A model generated the notes under the pieces. It had not been told where the DNA came from, did not search any database, and saw only the letters and a program-made list of their open reading frames with translations. Positions 7,915-16,232 of a stretch of DNA of 64,000 nucleotides are shown in pieces. This DNA is from Bacteroidota bacterium. Its GTDB lineage: Bacteria > Bacteroidota > Bacteroidia > B-17B0 > Aurantibacillaceae. A program made the translations under genes and the position numbers. The stretch covers positions 1 to 64,000 of the forward strand of contig CANFTW010000005.1 of the NCBI GenBank assembly GCA_947450025.1, in the 5' to 3' direction. The stretch's first letter is position 1. Every line of letters begins with the position of its first letter.

Positions 7915-10900
7915 TTAGTTTTTTAGTAATTTGACATTTACTTCTTTATTATGGTATTTAAATTTTAAAAAGTATATACCAGAGCTTAAATTCAAATCAT
8001 TCGTTTTTATAATCTGATGATGATCTCCTTTAATATCTTTAAATACTTGATGAAATAATTCCTTGCCTAATACATCAAATAAAATAATATCAGTTTGGCC
8101 ATCCTCTATTAAATTATAATAACATATTATTTCATCTGTAAAAGGATTAGGATATATTAATGCAGCAGAATTATTAATTTGCGTCTCAATGCTTGTACAT
8201 AAATCTACGGTTACAAAAAGTGTATTGGTTCCTACACAGATACCCGAATTTCCTGTGACTGTATAAACTGTGCTCACTGTTGGGTTTGCGATAACAAAAC
8301 TATTGGTCATAGAACTTAAATTAGTATTTGGACTCCATACATAAGACGTTGCTCCACTCACCGTTAACGTTGTTGATTGACCTACACAAATGGAAGCATT
8401 AGAAGAAGATAAAGTTAAGGAAGGGTTTAAAATGACAGTTATTGTTTTAACCGCTGTATTTGTTCCTGTAGCATTTGAAACAGTTAAACTAACTGTGTAT
8501 ACTCCAGATGTAGTGTATGAAACAGATATATTTTGAGAAGTAGCCGAAGCTGGATTAGCACCTGGCATGATCCAAGACCAAGCAGCTGGGCCACCTGAGG
8601 ACGCATCTGAAAAAGCAATCGGTTGGCCAGCACAAACCGAATTCACAGAACTGATTGATGCCGATGGAGCAGTAGGAATCGAAATAGTAGCTGTTTGTCC
8701 ATTGGTACTAATAACGTTACTGAATAAACCTGCGCCATTTTCTGACTTCACGTTAAAATAATATGCTACACCATTAAGTAAACTTAAATTTTTTACGGTA
8801 ACGGCAGTGTCACCCCAATTACTTGTCCATGTTAATGTATTTACTGCTCCAGGACTAGTTCCTATAGAATACCAATAACGAGCAATAGCAGAATTTGGGT
8901 CAGAAGAAGAAGACCAATTAGCAGACAAAGAATCACTGGTAATAACCGTATTTATATCTACACCTTTTCCATCTTTAATATCAGTTATATTGGATGGATT
9001 TGTCCAATCAATATTGACATCGTGATAATAAATGGATGATAAATTTCCGGCAACATCGTTTACTATAGATTTTACTTTACATGCATTTTGTGTGGGGTTA
9101 GGGTTTTGATAACGAGCATCGTTGCTATTTCCTGAACCAACAGATACGGTAACAGAGGTTGTTGGTCGAGAACGATACACTTTAATTTCATCTAAACTCC
9201 ATTTACAATTTCCACTTCTAAAAGAAATATGACTACCGTTAATTAAAGGTGATGAATCTGTCCATGTGGCAATAATCGTATTATCCTTGTAGATATCCAT
9301 CTTACCTGTAATTCGATCATAAAGAACTTTAAAATCGTACCACTGACCCGCTACTAAATTGACTGATGCTGTGTAAGTAGGAGAACCAAATGTATTAACA
9401 CCACCTGAATAAGATGTTTTATATATTTGAACAGCCTGATTATCTAATCGAAACCAAACAAAATAACTGTTCCCTCTATTGACACTATCTGGTGCATCAC
9501 AAAAGAAATGAAAACCTGCTCTACGATTCGTTCCTGTACCTTCTAATTTTCCTTTAAAATTATATAAATAACGATTAGATAAATTTTGTGTTAAAGCAGC
9601 ATATATATTTGTATTGGCAGCAGCTGTGCTCACTTCATCTGTTTGCTCTATTGCATTATTATTGATGCCCCAAACACCTACTTTTTGTGTCCACTCAGGA
9701 TGGATAGCTATATCAAAATTATCGGAGAAAAAACCATGTGTATAATTTCCCCTCCACTCTGCTCCATCATAATCAATGACTTGATAATAACTTTTCTCAA
9801 GTCCAGAACCACCAACATTATCAGCATCTGCGAAATTAGCAGTAAAATTAGCTGTTTGCCATGCTCCAATGGAAGTGACTGAGGTAGTAGGAATTATGAT
9901 ATCCGAAGATGTTGTTGGAGTAGGAACAGCATTAGAGGTATAGGTTGCTGCCCAACCAGTTGCTGTTGTAGCACAATCTGATCGGAATTCAATTAATAAA
10001 TTTGGTCCTGTAGAATTGATTGTTCCGGGAGAAACTGTATTTGTATATTTTCCTATTAACGTTGAACTTACTGAATTACCATCATAAATAAACATATAAT
10101 CATAATTATTTTCTAAACTAAAAGAGGTAAAACTCATGCTAATGGATGTTGCTCCTCCACTTGGTTGAAACAACCATAATTTTCTTTCATCATCACTATA
10201 ATTAGCAGACGCCCCTCCCGAATCATAAAACATTCCAGCTGAACTTGTAAGGGTTGTAATGATAGGTGTATTATTTAACAACTTATAAAATAAATCCCAA
10301 TTCCAATAAGGACCAGGATCATTGTGTGTTTGATTTGGAAACATTTGATGCCCTTTAATTTTCACACAAGTCCCTTGCTGGCATTGCTGTGTTGTTCCAG
10401 AACATCCTGGGCCAAAATAACAGCGTAATGGATTGATTCCATGACTAACGCACATATCTCTCACTAAATCTGCACTAGAAGTTAACATCACCGTTGTGTA
10501 CCAATTATAACCTGTACTAGCATATCCTTCATGTTCTATTCCTAAAGTATAAGGATTTTCAGAACCAATATGCCAAGCTTTATCAGATTCGTAAACCATT
10601 TGTGTTATTTGACCATCAGAACTTCTTACAACGTAATGTGCCGATGCTGAAGCACTACAATTCTTAAACCATGAAATACAGCCCGCATATGTCCCTTCTA
10701 TATCATGAATAGCAACCATCGAGATAGCTGTACCATTTCGAGAACTAAAATTGCAAGTTGTAGGATTCCATATTGCAGGCGTATAATCAGGAGACATCAC
10801 TGAATTTGTTACACCTGATGAACGATACACTGAACCCATATGATTAGAAATGGAATTAGTATTTATCTTAACTAGTGATGAACTTAGCACCTCATAATTA

Positions 10901-11493
10901 GACCCGAATATAGACTGTAGATTTATTTGATAATCTGGAAATCCATAAAAATCTTGAAGCTCACCATTTGACATAAACCAATACAATTGATATAAATGAG
11001 AGTTTATAGCAAAATCATTTTGCAAATTATTGGTTAAAGGTAACTCGCTTAAAGCAATAAAAATAGGCTGATACAACGCCATATCATTTCCTGAAATTGA
11101 CATTTGAATTTGTAAAACAGAAAATGCTTTTGCGTAAGCTAAAATGTTTTTTTCGACATCGGCTTTAATATCATTTACTGAATAGCCTGATAACTGAGCA
11201 ACATAAAGTAGATTATTTCTAAAATACCCCTGTCCATTTTCAGTTAACCCCATCACTCCATATGCGCTTGGATAGCCTATACAACTAGGTTCTTGAATAG
11301 GCCCTGCGAGATGACTAAATCGTGTTTGAGAAAACGCAACCGATTCTAAAACACCTTTTGGGATAGAAGGATTTAGACTATATGCTTTTCGAAAAAAAGA
11401 TTGATAAGGATGATTTATAAATAACTCATTTATGTTATTTGAATAGGTTTGCAATTGCAAAATGCAGGCAAAAAAGAAAAGTAATTTTTTCAT
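7915..11493 (-). CDS. Large T9SS-secreted N-acetylmuramoyl-L-alanine amidase
   Basis: A secreted peptidoglycan hydrolase of 1192 residues, started at the ATG at 11493 so that it opens with a signal peptide (MKKLLFFFACILQLQ). Residues about 25-210 form an unassigned domain with SIPKGVLESVAFSQTRF, similar in feel to the region before amidases in other Bacteroidota. An Amidase_2 domain follows (about 255-395): His263 (IHDIEG), the AHYVVRSSDGQI block, and HNDPGPYW with His390 and Asp392 as zinc ligand and catalytic candidates. Next come a CUB-like segment (about 415-520, YDYMFIYDG), a golvesin/LamG-like region, a fibronectin-like repeat, a PKD domain (WSWIMPG, GVYTVSLTVSN), an Ig-like repeat and a T9SS type A tail ending VKLLKN. 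It likely acts on foreign or shed cell walls at the surface. Confidence 0.87.
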   Translation of the reverse strand: MKKLLFFFACILQLQTYSNNINELFINHPYQSFFRKAYSLNPSIPKGVLESVAFSQTRFSHLAGPIQEPSCIGYPSAYGVMGLTENGQGYFRNNLLYVAQLSGYSVNDIKADVEKNILAYAKAFSVLQIQMSISGNDMALYQPIFIALSELPLTNNLQNDFAINSHLYQLYWFMSNGELQDFYGFPDYQINLQSIFGSNYEVLSSSLVKINTNSISNHMGSVYRSSGVTNSVMSPDYTPAIWNPTTCNFSSRNGTAISMVAIHDIEGTYAGCISWFKNCSASASAHYVVRSSDGQITQMVYESDKAWHIGSENPYTLGIEHEGYASTGYNWYTTVMLTSSADLVRDMCVSHGINPLRCYFGPGCSGTTQQCQQGTCVKIKGHQMFPNQTHNDPGPYWNWDLFYKLLNNTPIITTLTSSAGMFYDSGGASANYSDDERKLWLFQPSGGATSISMSFTSFSLENNYDYMFIYDGNSVSSTLIGKYTNTVSPGTINSTGPNLLIEFRSDCATTATGWAATYTSNAVPTPTTSSDIIIPTTSVTSIGAWQTANFTANFADADNVGGSGLEKSYYQVIDYDGAEWRGNYTHGFFSDNFDIAIHPEWTQKVGVWGINNNAIEQTDEVSTAAANTNIYAALTQNLSNRYLYNFKGKLEGTGTNRRAGFHFFCDAPDSVNRGNSYFVWFRLDNQAVQIYKTSYSGGVNTFGSPTYTASVNLVAGQWYDFKVLYDRITGKMDIYKDNTIIATWTDSSPLINGSHISFRSGNCKWSLDEIKVYRSRPTTSVTVSVGSGNSNDARYQNPNPTQNACKVKSIVNDVAGNLSSIYYHDVNIDWTNPSNITDIKDGKGVDINTVITSDSLSANWSSSSDPNSAIARYWYSIGTSPGAVNTLTWTSNWGDTAVTVKNLSLLNGVAYYFNVKSENGAGLFSNVISTNGQTATISIPTAPSASISSVNSVCAGQPIAFSDASSGGPAAWSWIMPGANPASATSQNISVSYTTSGVYTVSLTVSNATGTNTAVKTITVILNPSLTLSSSNASICVGQSTTLTVSGATSYVWSPNTNLSSMTNSFVIANPTVSTVYTVTGNSGICVGTNTLFVTVDLCTSIETQINNSAALIYPNPFTDEIICYYNLIEDGQTDIILFDVLGKELFHQVFKDIKGDHHQIIKTNDLNLSSGIYFLKFKYHNKEVNVKLLKN

Positions 11494-11576
11494 AGATGGT
11501 TTAATTCCATTAAAACTATGAAAAATCAAATAGATAGAAAAGTATTTTTTTCGCTAAACAGTTTTAGAGTTAATAA

Positions 11577-13355
11577 TTAAATTAATTCTAGCATTTTTCT
11601 ATAAACGCCGTCTACCTTATCCAATAACTCTTTTGTTTGACCTTGCTCAATAATTTCTCCTTTTTCCATCACAATGATTTTTTTAGCATGATGGATTGTC
11701 GATAATCGATGAGCTATAATAATAGAGGTTCTATTTTTCGCAATTTCAAAAGAAGCCTTTTGAATTAATTTTTCAGTCTCTAAATCAATCGAAGAGGTTG
11801 CTTCATCTAAAACAAAAATTGGCGGATTGTAAACATACGCTCTAACAAAAGCTATTAGTTGCCTTTGTCCTGCAGACAACATCGATCCGCGCTCTTTAAC
11901 ATTGTAATGATAGCCACCTGGTAAACTTGCAATAAACTCATGAATACCAATATTTTTAGCAGCCGTTACAACTTGGTCTTCTGTAATTTCAGGATTATGT
12001 AAAGTAATATTATTAAGTATGGTATCACTAAACAAAAATACATCTTGCAATACAACTCCTACAGACTCTCTTAATTCATTGAGTTTATAGTCTGAAATTT
12101 GAATCTGATCAATTAAAATTTGTCCTTTATTAATCTCATAAAAACGACTTAATAAATTAATAATACTTGATTTACCGGCTCCTGTGGCTCCAATAATAGC
12201 TACCGTTTCGCCCTGATTAATTTCAAAAGAAATACCTTTTAATACATAATTTTCATCCTTATAAGCAAACCACACATTTTTGAATTCCACTTTGCCTTGC
12301 ATATTTTTTACTGGAACCGTTCCTGACTCTGAAATCACTTCATCGGTGTCAATAACCTTAAATACTCTTTCAGAAGCCACAATACCCATTTGTAAGGTGT
12401 TTAATCGATCGGCTAACAAACGGATAGGGCGAAATACCATATTAATCATCATAATAAAAAAGGTGATGTCGCCTAATTTCAAATTATAAGTGTTAGCCTT
12501 TAACCCAGCAAACCAAATAAATAAGGCAACCGATACAGCGGATAAAATCTCCACAACTGGAAAAAAAACAGAATAATACCAAATAGAACGAATATTAGCC
12601 ACTTTATGTTTTTGATTAATCTCTTTAAATTTTTCATATTCCAGTTTTTCGCGATTAAACAACTGTACAATGCGCATTCCTGAAATATGTTCATTCGTAA
12701 AGGCATTTAAAGAAGCCACAGCATTTCGAACCTCTGTGAATGTTTTTTTAACACCATTTTTAAAAAGATTAGTCGCAATTAACAACAACGGAATTGTACT
12801 TAAAGTAACTAAAGCTACTACCCAATTTTTTAGCAACATGGCAGTAATAAAAATGACTAGCATCAACAAGTCTCCGCAAATCACAATAAAACCCTGAGAA
12901 AATACATCACTTAGACTTTCGATATCAGATATGGCTCTGGTTACTAAAGTGCCGACTGGGGTGTTATCGAAATACGTATTTTTTAATTTTAAAATATGAC
13001 TATAAACTTGAAGTCGCAAATCTTTTACAATGTTCTGCCCTAATAAATTAGTAATATAAATATTGGTGAATTGAAGTAAAGCTTCAGTTAATAGGACTCC
13101 AATTAGTAAAAGTCCCATGTAATTAATATATGTCATTTTTTCGCTATCGGTTAAAAAACCTTCCTCTGTGGGATTAACCATACCAACACAATTTAGCATT
13201 TGATTTATTATTAAAGGTCTCACAATAGTTAGTGAAGACAATAATAAAGTAAGTGTAATAGCTAAAAAAAATAATTTTTTATAGGGCTTACTATAAGACA
13301 AAATGCGTTTTAATAACTTAAAACTGAATTTATTTTTTTGTTCTGTTTTAGCCAT
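11577..13355 (-). CDS. MsbA-like ABC exporter (fused permease and ATPase)
   Basis: A 592-residue half-transporter that would dimerise in the inner membrane and export lipids or hydrophobic compounds; the substrate is not determinable. The membrane domain spans about 25-320 with six helices and the usual RPLIINQML and GTLVTR blocks. The ATPase domain has Walker A GATGAGKS (389-396), Q-loop VVLQD, signature LSAGQ (493-497), Walker B IFVLDE (513-518) and H-loop IIAHR. Its start overlaps the end of truA by 8 nt, so the two are co-transcribed and translationally coupled. Confidence 0.92.
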   Translation of the reverse strand: MAKTEQKNKFSFKLLKRILSYSKPYKKLFFLAITLTLLLSSLTIVRPLIINQMLNCVGMVNPTEEGFLTDSEKMTYINYMGLLLIGVLLTEALLQFTNIYITNLLGQNIVKDLRLQVYSHILKLKNTYFDNTPVGTLVTRAISDIESLSDVFSQGFIVICGDLLMLVIFITAMLLKNWVVALVTLSTIPLLLIATNLFKNGVKKTFTEVRNAVASLNAFTNEHISGMRIVQLFNREKLEYEKFKEINQKHKVANIRSIWYYSVFFPVVEILSAVSVALFIWFAGLKANTYNLKLGDITFFIMMINMVFRPIRLLADRLNTLQMGIVASERVFKVIDTDEVISESGTVPVKNMQGKVEFKNVWFAYKDENYVLKGISFEINQGETVAIIGATGAGKSSIINLLSRFYEINKGQILIDQIQISDYKLNELRESVGVVLQDVFLFSDTILNNITLHNPEITEDQVVTAAKNIGIHEFIASLPGGYHYNVKERGSMLSAGQRQLIAFVRAYVYNPPIFVLDEATSSIDLETEKLIQKASFEIAKNRTSIIIAHRLSTIHHAKKIIVMEKGEIIEQGQTKELLDKVDGVYRKMLELI

Positions 13356-14109
13356 TAAAAATTTCTTTAGGATATTGTATGTCGGTTAAATACAAAGCAT
13401 AACCAGCCGCCGACATCCCAGCATCTGATCTGTTTTTATTATTGACTATTGTTTTAAATTCTTGAAGTGATATTTTTCCTTTACCTACTTCTAATAAAGT
13501 TCCAACAAGTGCCCTAACCATATTTCTCAAAAAACGATTAGCTGTGATCTTAAATACATACTCACTATTGTTTAACTTAATCCACTGCGCAAAGGTAACC
13601 GTGCAGTTATTGGTAAAGGCTTGTGTATTTAGTTTACTAAAACTTGTAAAATCTTCAACCGACAAAAGATAAGAAGCCGCTTCATTCATTGCATCAAAAT
13701 TGATATCACCAAATACATACAATGAATTATTAAATAAAAATGGACTTTTAAATCGATGAATTAAGTACTCATAGGTTCTTGCTTTCGCATCAAATCTTGC
13801 ATTCGCTTCCTCTTTTACTGAAATTATTTTTGAAATAGCAATTTCAAAAGGCAGTACTTTATTTAATTTATAGATATAGTTTACATCAGTATGTAAATCC
13901 GTTTTAGAAGAATCAAAATGAGCATAATAATCTTTAGCATGCACACCAGCATCTGTTCTGCCACAACCCACAATTTCAATTGAATGACCAATAATCATGG
14001 TCATCTTTTCTTGTAAAATATGTTGAACTGTAAGGGGTGTATTATCTTGAACCTGCCAACCGTGATAGTGGGTTCCATTATAAGCTAATTGAATAAAGTA
14101 GCGAGGCAT
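13348..14109 (-). CDS. truA: tRNA pseudouridine(38-40) synthase
   Basis: TruA isomerises uridines 38-40 in the anticodon stem of many tRNAs. At 253 residues it has normal length. The catalytic Asp53 sits in GCGRTDAGVHA, with the early YNGTHYHGWQ strand and late NRFLRNMVRALVGTLLEVGKG block also present. The gene starts with ATG at 14109. A TATCTTTG element on the minus strand ends only 4 nt before it, so its transcript is probably leaderless. The 3' end overlaps the ABC exporter gene by 8 nt. Confidence 0.96.
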   Translation of the reverse strand: MPRYFIQLAYNGTHYHGWQVQDNTPLTVQHILQEKMTMIIGHSIEIVGCGRTDAGVHAKDYYAHFDSSKTDLHTDVNYIYKLNKVLPFEIAISKIISVKEEANARFDAKARTYEYLIHRFKSPFLFNNSLYVFGDINFDAMNEAASYLLSVEDFTSFSKLNTQAFTNNCTVTFAQWIKLNNSEYVFKITANRFLRNMVRALVGTLLEVGKGKISLQEFKTIVNNKNRSDAGMSAAGYALYLTDIQYPKEIFNG

Positions 14110-14113
14110 TTGA

Positions 14114-14121
14114 CAAAGATA
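14114..14121 (-). promoter_or_regulatory. -7 element directly abutting the truA start
   Basis: The minus strand reads TATCTTTG-TCAA-ATG. The -7 box ends 4 nt before the start codon, so initiation at normal distance would fall on or next to the A of ATG. No TTG at 19-21 nt is seen. Confidence 0.55.
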
Positions 14122-14145
14122 ATAATAGTTTTTGCAAACTAAATA

Positions 14146-14982
14146 TTACTTGAGTTTTAAAATATCAGGCTTATTGGTAATTATTCCATCAACTCCTCTT
14201 TTAGCTAGCTTTCGGGCTTTACGAGGGTTATTAACAGTCCAAACATACACCGTTTTACCAAGTTTATGAAGTTTTTTAATGACCCTCTTACTACAAAATT
14301 TATAATACACATTCACCCCTTCCCAATTTTTAAAATCATCTTTGCTAAAATGTTTATCAAAATTAAAACTCACCAAAGGCAAATTAAAAACAATTAATTT
14401 TTGAAGGTTTATACTGCTATCTCTTTTTGCAACATTCACCAAAGCCTCTTTATCAAAAGAATGAATAGTATGCACCCAACTTTGGGCATTATATTTTGTA
14501 ATTAAATCTACAATATGCTTCTCGATATTTGGATAATAAGAATTCCCTTTTTTTAATTCAATTAATAATTGAGAGCGACCATTGATAAGTTGAATAGCTT
14601 CTTCAAGCGTTGGAGGATTTTGCTTCTCAACTCCAATCGAAGTTATAGCAAGTTGCTTAAAATCGCTTGATGTAATATCTTTAATTAATCCTTTGCCATT
14701 GGTAGTTCTATCAATACTTAAATCGTGCATAATAACCACCACGCTATCTTTGGTTTGATGAACATCTGTTTCGATAATCATTGCGCCCATTTGAATGGCT
14801 TTTTCAAAAGACCCTAATGTGTTTTCTGGAGCATAAGCGCTGGCGCCTCGGTGAGCGATGATGATTGGGCTTTGAGAAAATGAAATAAATGAAAAAAACA
14901 GAATACATTTAATCGCAAAAGACGCAGAGATTTGCCTAAAAAATTGGGGGTTTATATACCTATATTTAAAAAACATTTTCAT
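14146..14982 (-). CDS. Glycerophosphodiester phosphodiesterase
   Basis: It hydrolyses glycerophosphodiesters to glycerol-3-phosphate and an alcohol, recycling lipid head groups. It has 278 residues with an N-terminal signal or anchor (about 21-37, SFAIKCILFFSFISFSQ), so it is probably periplasmic or lipid-facing. The TIM-barrel active site is visible: His44-Arg45 (IIAHRGAS), Glu53 (PENT), Glu71 and Asp73 (ETDVH), His86 (MHD). The closing VWTVNNPRKARKLAKRGVDGIITNKPD block is diagnostic. Its ATG overlaps the TAA of the OmpA-domain gene by one base (TAATG), implying translational coupling. An internal ATG 6 nt later (14976) is an alternative start. Confidence 0.93.
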   Translation of the reverse strand: MKMFFKYRYINPQFFRQISASFAIKCILFFSFISFSQSPIIIAHRGASAYAPENTLGSFEKAIQMGAMIIETDVHQTKDSVVVIMHDLSIDRTTNGKGLIKDITSSDFKQLAITSIGVEKQNPPTLEEAIQLINGRSQLLIELKKGNSYYPNIEKHIVDLITKYNAQSWVHTIHSFDKEALVNVAKRDSSINLQKLIVFNLPLVSFNFDKHFSKDDFKNWEGVNVYYKFCSKRVIKKLHKLGKTVYVWTVNNPRKARKLAKRGVDGIITNKPDILKLK

Positions 14983-16232
14983 TAACTTACTTTCTTAAAA
15001 ATTTTTTCATTAAAATTTGACTCCCTGAAAATATATTTTCTTCTCAGTAATCGTTTATAAACTTTTATCCCTAAAAAACCACGTTCAAAATCATTCTTAT
15101 CTTTACAATTCAAACAACGTCTTCTATATTCAATCAATTTTTCATTACCTGAAGCAATATACATAGTATCAATATGATTATTTTTAATGACTATGACGCC
15201 CAGATTTGGCAAGGAACCAGGGCAAGTTGTTTTGAACTTAATCTTGCGCTTAGGTCTATTTATTTTTCTGAAATTGGTCATCACACCATGACTATAGGAA
15301 GCCGCTATTATTCTATAACCATCCTTTACAACATACCTAACCTTTTTTTCCTTTAATTTTACTCCTCTGGTTCCACATCTCAATCTACAATAAGACCATT
15401 CAAATGGGCAACTGGTTATCACATCAATATACCATTTATTATCTTTGTGTTTTTGAAATTTCGCATTTTGCTTTTTTAACTGTTTTACAAACTGTTTAAT
15501 TTCCTTTGAATATTCTTTCACTAATGTATCAGAAACCTTGACACTTAAAGTAATCATACTACTTAAGCATTTAGTATTACACCATTTTACAGAAACTTTA
15601 CCAAAATTATAATAGTTATTATTATCACTTTCATTATAATCTAAATCATAAAATAAATCAAGTAAACTCGTTTTTCTTTCATACTTCAAACAATCTTTGA
15701 TTAAACCATAATCATAAAGATTTATTTTTAGAAGAGTCCCATCCTCAAACGTAATGAGCGTATCTCCATATGAATTTTTTGGAGATAATGGATCTTTGGT
15801 TATCTTAACTTGAGAATAAACAATTGTTACTTCTACTCTTCTATTCTTTCGTCTTCCTTCTTCTGAATGATTATCAGCATTAGGTTTTGTTTCGCCAAAA
15901 CCTAATGCAATATCTTCTCCTCCATTAAAATCTCGATTTAAACTATTTAAAACAAATTCAGCTCTTTGCTGCGAAAGTATCTGATTACTCTTCTTGGAAC
16001 CTTTACTGTCAGTGTGTCCAAACACAATAACTTTTTCAAATTTTGTTTTGTAGTCAATATCATTAAAGCCATATTTTGCATAAACTGAATCAATTTGCTC
16101 AGATAAATTTTCTTCAATAAAAATTTCATTTTCTAAACAATATAAAGTAAAATGAATTGTATCCAATTTTACTTGTCCAATAAGAGGTATTGAAAATAAA
16201 AATAGAATCAATAATAATTTCATACGACTCAT
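14982..16232 (-). CDS. OmpA-domain protein with a long C-terminal region of unknown function
   Basis: A 416-residue exported protein with a signal peptide (about 4-20, MKLLLILFLFSIPLIGQ). An OmpA-like peptidoglycan-binding domain occupies about residues 28-137: GHTDSKGSKKSN with Asp75, SQQRAEFV with Arg90, GFGETKP, and RRKNRRVEV at 131. The domain normally sits at the C-terminus, but here it comes first and is followed by about 280 residues I do not recognise, including several Cys residues (CPFEWSYCRLRCG, RRCLNCKD). The start ATG overlaps the stop of the mutS2-like gene (ATGA); an ATG 9 nt later gives a cleaner signal peptide. It forms an operon with mutS2 upstream and the phosphodiesterase downstream. 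Confidence 0.75.
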   Translation of the reverse strand: MSRMKLLLILFLFSIPLIGQVKLDTIHFTLYCLENEIFIEENLSEQIDSVYAKYGFNDIDYKTKFEKVIVFGHTDSKGSKKSNQILSQQRAEFVLNSLNRDFNGGEDIALGFGETKPNADNHSEEGRRKNRRVEVTIVYSQVKITKDPLSPKNSYGDTLITFEDGTLLKINLYDYGLIKDCLKYERKTSLLDLFYDLDYNESDNNNYYNFGKVSVKWCNTKCLSSMITLSVKVSDTLVKEYSKEIKQFVKQLKKQNAKFQKHKDNKWYIDVITSCPFEWSYCRLRCGTRGVKLKEKKVRYVVKDGYRIIAASYSHGVMTNFRKINRPKRKIKFKTTCPGSLPNLGVIVIKNNHIDTMYIASGNEKLIEYRRRCLNCKDKNDFERGFLGIKVYKRLLRRKYIFRESNFNEKIFKKVS

